DNA of 64,000 nt from Paenisporosarcina sp. FSL H8-0542. Its GTDB lineage: Bacteria > Bacillota > Bacilli > Bacillales_A > Planococcaceae. The notes below the pieces were generated by a model. The model had not been told where the DNA came from and did not search any database. It saw only the letters and a program-made list of their open reading frames with translations. The translations under genes and the position numbers were made by a program. Location of the stretch: contig NZ_CP152050.1 of the NCBI RefSeq assembly GCF_038632915.1, forward strand, positions 1,705,001 through 1,769,000. The letters run 5' to 3'. Positions 61,387 through 64,000 of the stretch are shown here, in pieces (position 1 is the stretch's first letter; each line of letters opens with the position of its first letter).

Positions 61387-61857
61387 TTGAAAAAGTTTCG
61401 TGGAAAAAGGAGTTATTTTCGTAATTTATGGTGGACGGTAGCAGTAGAGCATAATGATTTGGACTTTGGAAACGAGGGATGGTTTGATTTATGGCATACC
61501 CATCTAGACTTTTTCGGGGTTGGAAATAATAGTTTAAAGATAAGAAGAGAGCATGTAAAAGCACATTTAGCTATATATGAAAACTTATTAGAAAGGCTCG
61601 ACACACTTGATAAACCTTATCAATCGTGGATTGAATTAGATGATGAAGATGCTGGTAAAGATGCAGTTTATATTCATACTCCTAATCCTAATGAAAATAA
61701 TTTCCCTCTTAAAATAGAAAATTTAAACTGGGATTGCATTATCCCGAAATATTTCAAGGATTTAATAGACCTGAAGGAATTTAATGTGGGTCACTATAAG
61801 TGGGAATGCAATAGCAGCTATTTAATCCAGTCTAAAAATAAGGGGATTAAATTGTAG
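61387..61857 (+). CDS. Hypothetical cassette protein
   Basis: A 156-aa soluble protein. TTG at 61387 preferred (GAGAGG upstream) over ATG 61363, which lies before that site. N-terminal basic stretch KKFRGKRSYFRN, then DLDFGNEGWFDLWHTHLDFF, an aromatic- and His-rich segment of a family I have seen as uncharacterised Bacillaceae proteins, perhaps immunity-like. No membrane segment. Single gene between complete repeat sites. Confidence 0.72.
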   Translation: MKKFRGKRSYFRNLWWTVAVEHNDLDFGNEGWFDLWHTHLDFFGVGNNSLKIRREHVKAHLAIYENLLERLDTLDKPYQSWIELDDEDAGKDAVYIHTPNPNENNFPLKIENLNWDCIIPKYFKDLIDLKEFNVGHYKWECNSSYLIQSKNKGIKL

Positions 61858-61862
61858 GACTT

Positions 61863-61943
61863 AAAGAACTAACTGGTGCTTTACTTCAATAAGGGGTAAA
61901 GCCTTTTTCTTATTCAACTAACGGGGCAGTTTAGTTTAACAAG
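61863..61943 (+). repeat. Dispersed repeat site (A-stem fused to T4, B-stem)
   Basis: AAAGAACTAACTGGTGC, T4 terminator GCTTTACTTCAATAAGGGG with GTAAAGC plus T5, B-stem CTTATTCAACTAAC / GGGGCAG / TTTAGTTTAACAAG. From the T4 stem onward it closely matches the site at 19470. Confidence 0.92.
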
Positions 61944-61991
61944 AATGCTAAAATGAATTAATTGTAAAGCGGTTAAATTGGGGAGTGAAAC

Positions 61992-62219
61992 ATGAATATA
62001 ATCCTTTGGCTTGTAAATGCTGTTATGTTATTTGGTGTTTGGTTGTTTGCTTCTGTCTTTCTGTCGACAGGGGATGAATGGTGGTCCTTATACACTTTTA
62101 ATATGGAGGAAATATCTCCTTTCAATCTAGAAATATCTTGGCTAAATGTCTTTATATTTGGATTCATTTCTTTGGTAATTTCTTTCTTCCTTGTAAAGAT
62201 AACTTCAGTAAAAAAATAA
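61992..62219 (+). CDS. Small membrane protein, two helices
   Basis: A 75-aa protein with helices at about 4-26 (ILWLVNAVMLFGVWLFASVF) and 52-70 (LNVFIFGFISLVISFFLV) and a short acidic loop between them. GGGGAGTG precedes the ATG. No family recognised. Confidence 0.65.
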   Translation: MNIILWLVNAVMLFGVWLFASVFLSTGDEWWSLYTFNMEEISPFNLEISWLNVFIFGFISLVISFFLVKITSVKK

Positions 62220-62228
62220 CAACTTAGT

Positions 62229-62324
62229 TCTTCTTCAACTAACGGGTGCTTTAGTTAAAAATCATCGGGCTGTTTAAACAGCCCTTTTTCTTATTGAACT
62301 AACGGGGCAGGTTAGTTCAATAAG
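62229..62324 (+). repeat. Complete, nearly canonical dispersed repeat site
   Basis: A-stem TTCAACTAA / CGGGTGCT / TTAGTTAAA, T1 terminator GGGCTGTTTAAACAGCCC plus T5 (perfect), B-stem CTTATTGAACTAAC / GGGGCAG / GTTAGTTCAATAAG (perfect 14 bp). Confidence 0.96.
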
Positions 62325-62334
62325 AAAAAGAGTT

Positions 62335-62895
62335 ATGGACAGAATAAGGGGTAGAAAATTAAATAAAAGGAAGTGGGATTGCATGGTTAATATCGACGAT
62401 GAAACCAACTTTGTAAATAATCAAATAGACTTTTGGGATTGTGAGTGTACTGAAAACCCATTATTTATGTACAACGTGGACGGTGAGTTTAGAGAAACGT
62501 TAACTGCATTTTGGAGGAACTATAATAGCTTTCCACTAAAAGTAGTTCATAATTTTGTACGAGAAATAGATGATTTAGATTCGGATGATAAAGTATATAA
62601 ATTAAGAATTGATACAGTAAATACAATAGATGAACTGGTTAAAATGTTAGATGAAATAGGATGGAAATTAACTGAAGAAAACTTCTTTATAACTAATTCA
62701 TCCAAAGAAATTGTTTTTAAAACAACAGAGATAGATATATTAAAGGGAAAAGTATTTGCACAGAAACCGATTTTTGAATTAGATACAAGGGAGACCTTAA
62801 CAGAAGTCATTTTACATGGGTATTCCTTTTTGATAGGTACAAATGATACTAAGTTATCTACTAAGGAAATGGTTAAAGATATTTCCCTTCGTTAA
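62335..62895 (+). CDS. Hypothetical cassette protein
   Basis: A 186-aa soluble acidic protein (INDET­-rich; e.g. NNQIDFWDCECTENPLFMYN, EMVKDISLR end). The start is uncertain: ATG 62335 lies 10 nt after the B-stem, while ATG 62383 has a better ribosome site (AAGGAAGTGGG) and would give 170 aa. No signal peptide or family recognised. Confidence 0.68.
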   Translation: MDRIRGRKLNKRKWDCMVNIDDETNFVNNQIDFWDCECTENPLFMYNVDGEFRETLTAFWRNYNSFPLKVVHNFVREIDDLDSDDKVYKLRIDTVNTIDELVKMLDEIGWKLTEENFFITNSSKEIVFKTTEIDILKGKVFAQKPIFELDTRETLTEVILHGYSFLIGTNDTKLSTKEMVKDISLR

Positions 62896-62909
62896 AGTAG
62901 TCTTTAGGT

Positions 62910-62988
62910 AATTCAACTAATGAAGATCATCGGGTTGCTATGCAGCCCTTTTTCTTATTGAACTAACGGGGCAGAATAGTTCAACAAG
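62910..62988 (+). repeat. Dispersed repeat site (shortened A-stem, T1, B-stem)
   Basis: A-stem reduced to ATTCAACTAATGAAGATC (loop and right arm lost), T1 terminator GGGTTGCTATGCAGCCC plus T5, B-stem CTTATTGAACTAAC / GGGGCAG with right arm AATAGTTCAACAAG. Confidence 0.9.
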
Positions 62989-63035
62989 ATTTTTAGTTTA
63001 AATGGTAAGATATGTTTATAAAAGGGGGGAGTTAA

Positions 63036-63329
63036 ATGAGTGATTTTTTCTTAATCCTTATGGGCTTTTTTATTGTTGTTGCAAATATTATTGGATTTAT
63101 ATCTTACAAAAAAAAGAAAAATCTATACTTTGCGGCTTTGACAATATTATTATTAGCAGTTTTATTTGGGACAATCGGTGGTGTATTAGCACTTTTTGTT
63201 ATTCGTGATGCTTTTGCAATATTCTATGGCATGCAGCTAGGATACTATTTAATAATAAATAGCGTCATCGTTTTTTTAATTGCAATTTTAGCAACTGTAA
63301 TAAACAAATTTAACAACAGAAAAATGTAA
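63036..63329 (+). CDS. Membrane protein, three helices
   Basis: A 97-aa protein with helices at about 4-22, 32-55 and 70-90, separated by a basic loop KKKKNLYFAALT. GGGGGGAG precedes the ATG. No family recognised; similar in build to the other small membrane proteins of the array. Confidence 0.65.
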   Translation: MSDFFLILMGFFIVVANIIGFISYKKKKNLYFAALTILLLAVLFGTIGGVLALFVIRDAFAIFYGMQLGYYLIINSVIVFLIAILATVINKFNNRKM

Positions 63330-63340
63330 TTCATGATTAT

Positions 63341-63425
63341 ATTCTACTAACGAGTGCTTTAGTTAAAGATCCTCGTGCCACTTAGCCAGCTCTATTTCTT
63401 ATTGAACTAACAAAGCAGTTTAGTA
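63341..63425 (+). repeat. Dispersed repeat site (A-stem, weak T1, B-stem)
   Basis: A-stem TTCTACTAA / CGAGTGCT / TTAGTTAAA, terminator GTGCCACTTAGCCAGCTC with degraded pairing, B-stem CTTATTGAACTAAC / AAAGCAG / TTTAGTAGCTTGAGG. Confidence 0.85.
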
Positions 63426-63501
63426 GCTTGAGGAAAATCTTGATGCTAAGAAATATCTTATAAAGGATACATTAATAGCAATCGAATAGGAGTAACCAAC
63501 T

Positions 63502-63780
63502 TTGAATTATGTTAGATTTTGTATTTATCAATTCATCTTATTTTCCTCAATTTTTGTTATCAGCTTTTACCAAGATCAATACTTAGGTAAACCATTTACT
63601 TCTGTTGATTTAATAGCAATATGTATAAGTTTATTTATCGCAATAATCGGTTACCGATTAGTAAATAAGATATATAAACGATTCGAGAATATTAGGTTGC
63701 AAAATAAGATATTAATTTCAATACCAACTGTAATATTATCAATCCTGTTTATTGGCTTACTTGAGCAATTACTCGTTTAG
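63502..63780 (+). CDS. Membrane protein, three helices
   Basis: A 92-aa protein from a TTG start after GGAGTAACC, with segments FILFSSIFVISFYQDQY, VDLIAICISLFIAIIGYRLV and ILISIPTVILSILFIGLLEQ. No family recognised. Confidence 0.6.
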   Translation: MNYVRFCIYQFILFSSIFVISFYQDQYLGKPFTSVDLIAICISLFIAIIGYRLVNKIYKRFENIRLQNKILISIPTVILSILFIGLLEQLLV

Positions 63781-63785
63781 TTTTC

Positions 63786-63820
63786 TTACTCAACTAACGG
63801 GGCAGGTTAGTTCAATAAGA
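63786..63820 (+). repeat. Dispersed repeat, B-stem (start of duplicated segment)
   Basis: Left arm CTTACTCAACTAAC, loop GGGGCAG, right arm GTTAGTTCAATAAG. The left arm is of mixed type while everything from AACTAAC (63792) onward equals 15585 onward, so the copy joins at the core. Confidence 0.93.
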
Positions 63821-63895
63821 ATTATTTACAAACTAGTTGAGTTAGGACAAATTTTATGTACCACAGTTTCAACAACGCCAAAGGGATGTGTATTA

Positions 63896-64000
63896 ATGAA
63901 AGAGTATTATCACTCTAAAAAGAAGAAAATTAGGGGATGGAAGCGTCACAAGAGGAAAATAGAAAAATGGAGACAAAATGTAATCGACTTAGAAATTGAT
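63896..64000 (+). CDS. Duplicate of the 15689 cassette gene (runs off the window)
   Basis: The first 35 codons (MKEYYHSKKKKIRGWKRHKR…) match the gene at 15689 with one codon changed (Leu to His at residue 6). The window ends inside it. Over the shared 209 nt, including non-coding sequence back to the repeat core, I see only three substitutions, so the copy is recent. Confidence 0.9.
   Translation, partial: MKEYYHSKKKKIRGWKRHKRKIEKWRQNVIDLEID

Noticed and set aside
9006-63820. The dispersed repeats as a CRISPR array
   Set aside because: Spacing is irregular (hundreds to thousands of bases), intervals contain genes, and no cas gene is present.
9006-63820. The repeats as classical integron attC sites
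   Set aside because: The cores AACTAAC / GTTAGTT do not fit the RYYYAAC / GTTRRRY consensus, no IntI-type integrase is present, and a terminator lies between the two stems.

Overview
The window looks like a low-GC Firmicute chromosome, most likely a Planococcaceae/Caryophanaceae member (Lysinibacillus, Solibacillus, Sporosarcina or Psychrobacillus relative). The support is AGGAGG-type ribosome sites, frequent TTG/GTG starts, a bioD-bioA-bioY-bioB operon behind a BirA-type palindrome (the order described for Bacillus sphaericus), a ccdA/thioredoxin-like/ccdC/yneK block, a DUF1659-DUF2922-YvrJ operon, bacillopeptidase F-like and Vpr-like subtilases, and an SLH-anchored surface protein. No rRNA, tRNA or CRISPR was recognised.

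Layout. 1-6.4 kb: a LuxR-type response regulator, a degraded spacer and a 1.4-kaa secreted subtilase. 6.5-8.1 kb: an IS110-family element. 8.3-34.2 kb: an accessory island of mostly small, AT-rich, plus-strand genes (lipoprotein, GNAT, DinB, DUF4030, DUF4181, MafI-like immunity protein, many unknowns). Nearly every gap in it carries a copy of one dispersed repeat, always in the same orientation. Embedded in this island are repeat-free modules: a WYL regulator + DJ-1/PfpI + VOC module, alkaline phosphatase, and a small operon of winged-helix regulator, 57-aa protein and ClpP paralogue. 34.4-48.2 kb: conserved genes with no repeat (biotin synthesis, ABC-2 transporter, DUF3889, oxidoreductase, cytochrome c maturation, SCO protein). 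48.6-52.5 kb: PepSY protein, OmpR-type two-component system, PAP2 phosphatase. 52.7-53.9 kb: a graveyard of gene remnants (tyrosine recombinase, DUF1835/DUF3658-like protein, fibronectin III domain, LuxR tail). 54.3-59.6 kb: a giant cell-surface subtilase. 59.9-64.0 kb: a second stretch of the repeat-punctuated array, whose last gene is a near-identical copy of a gene 48 kb upstream.

The main observation is this array. A full repeat site reads 5'->3': an A-stem (arms TTCAACTAA / TTAGTTGAA, loop CGGGTGCT), an intrinsic terminator (four interchangeable designs, T1-T4), then a B-stem (arms CTTATTGAACTAAC / GTTAGTTCAATAAG, loop GGGGCAG). Genes lie between the B-stem of one site and the A-stem of the next. 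Stem arms covary between copies, and two duplicated cassettes lose homology exactly at the AACTAAC core, so the unit [B right part - gene - A left part] seems to move or duplicate as a cassette. I do not recognise this repeat family and it does not match the integron attC core consensus. No intact recombinase that could drive it lies in the window. The content (MafI-like and other immunity-like proteins, DinB, GNAT, small membrane proteins) resembles a store of independently terminated accessory or immunity genes.
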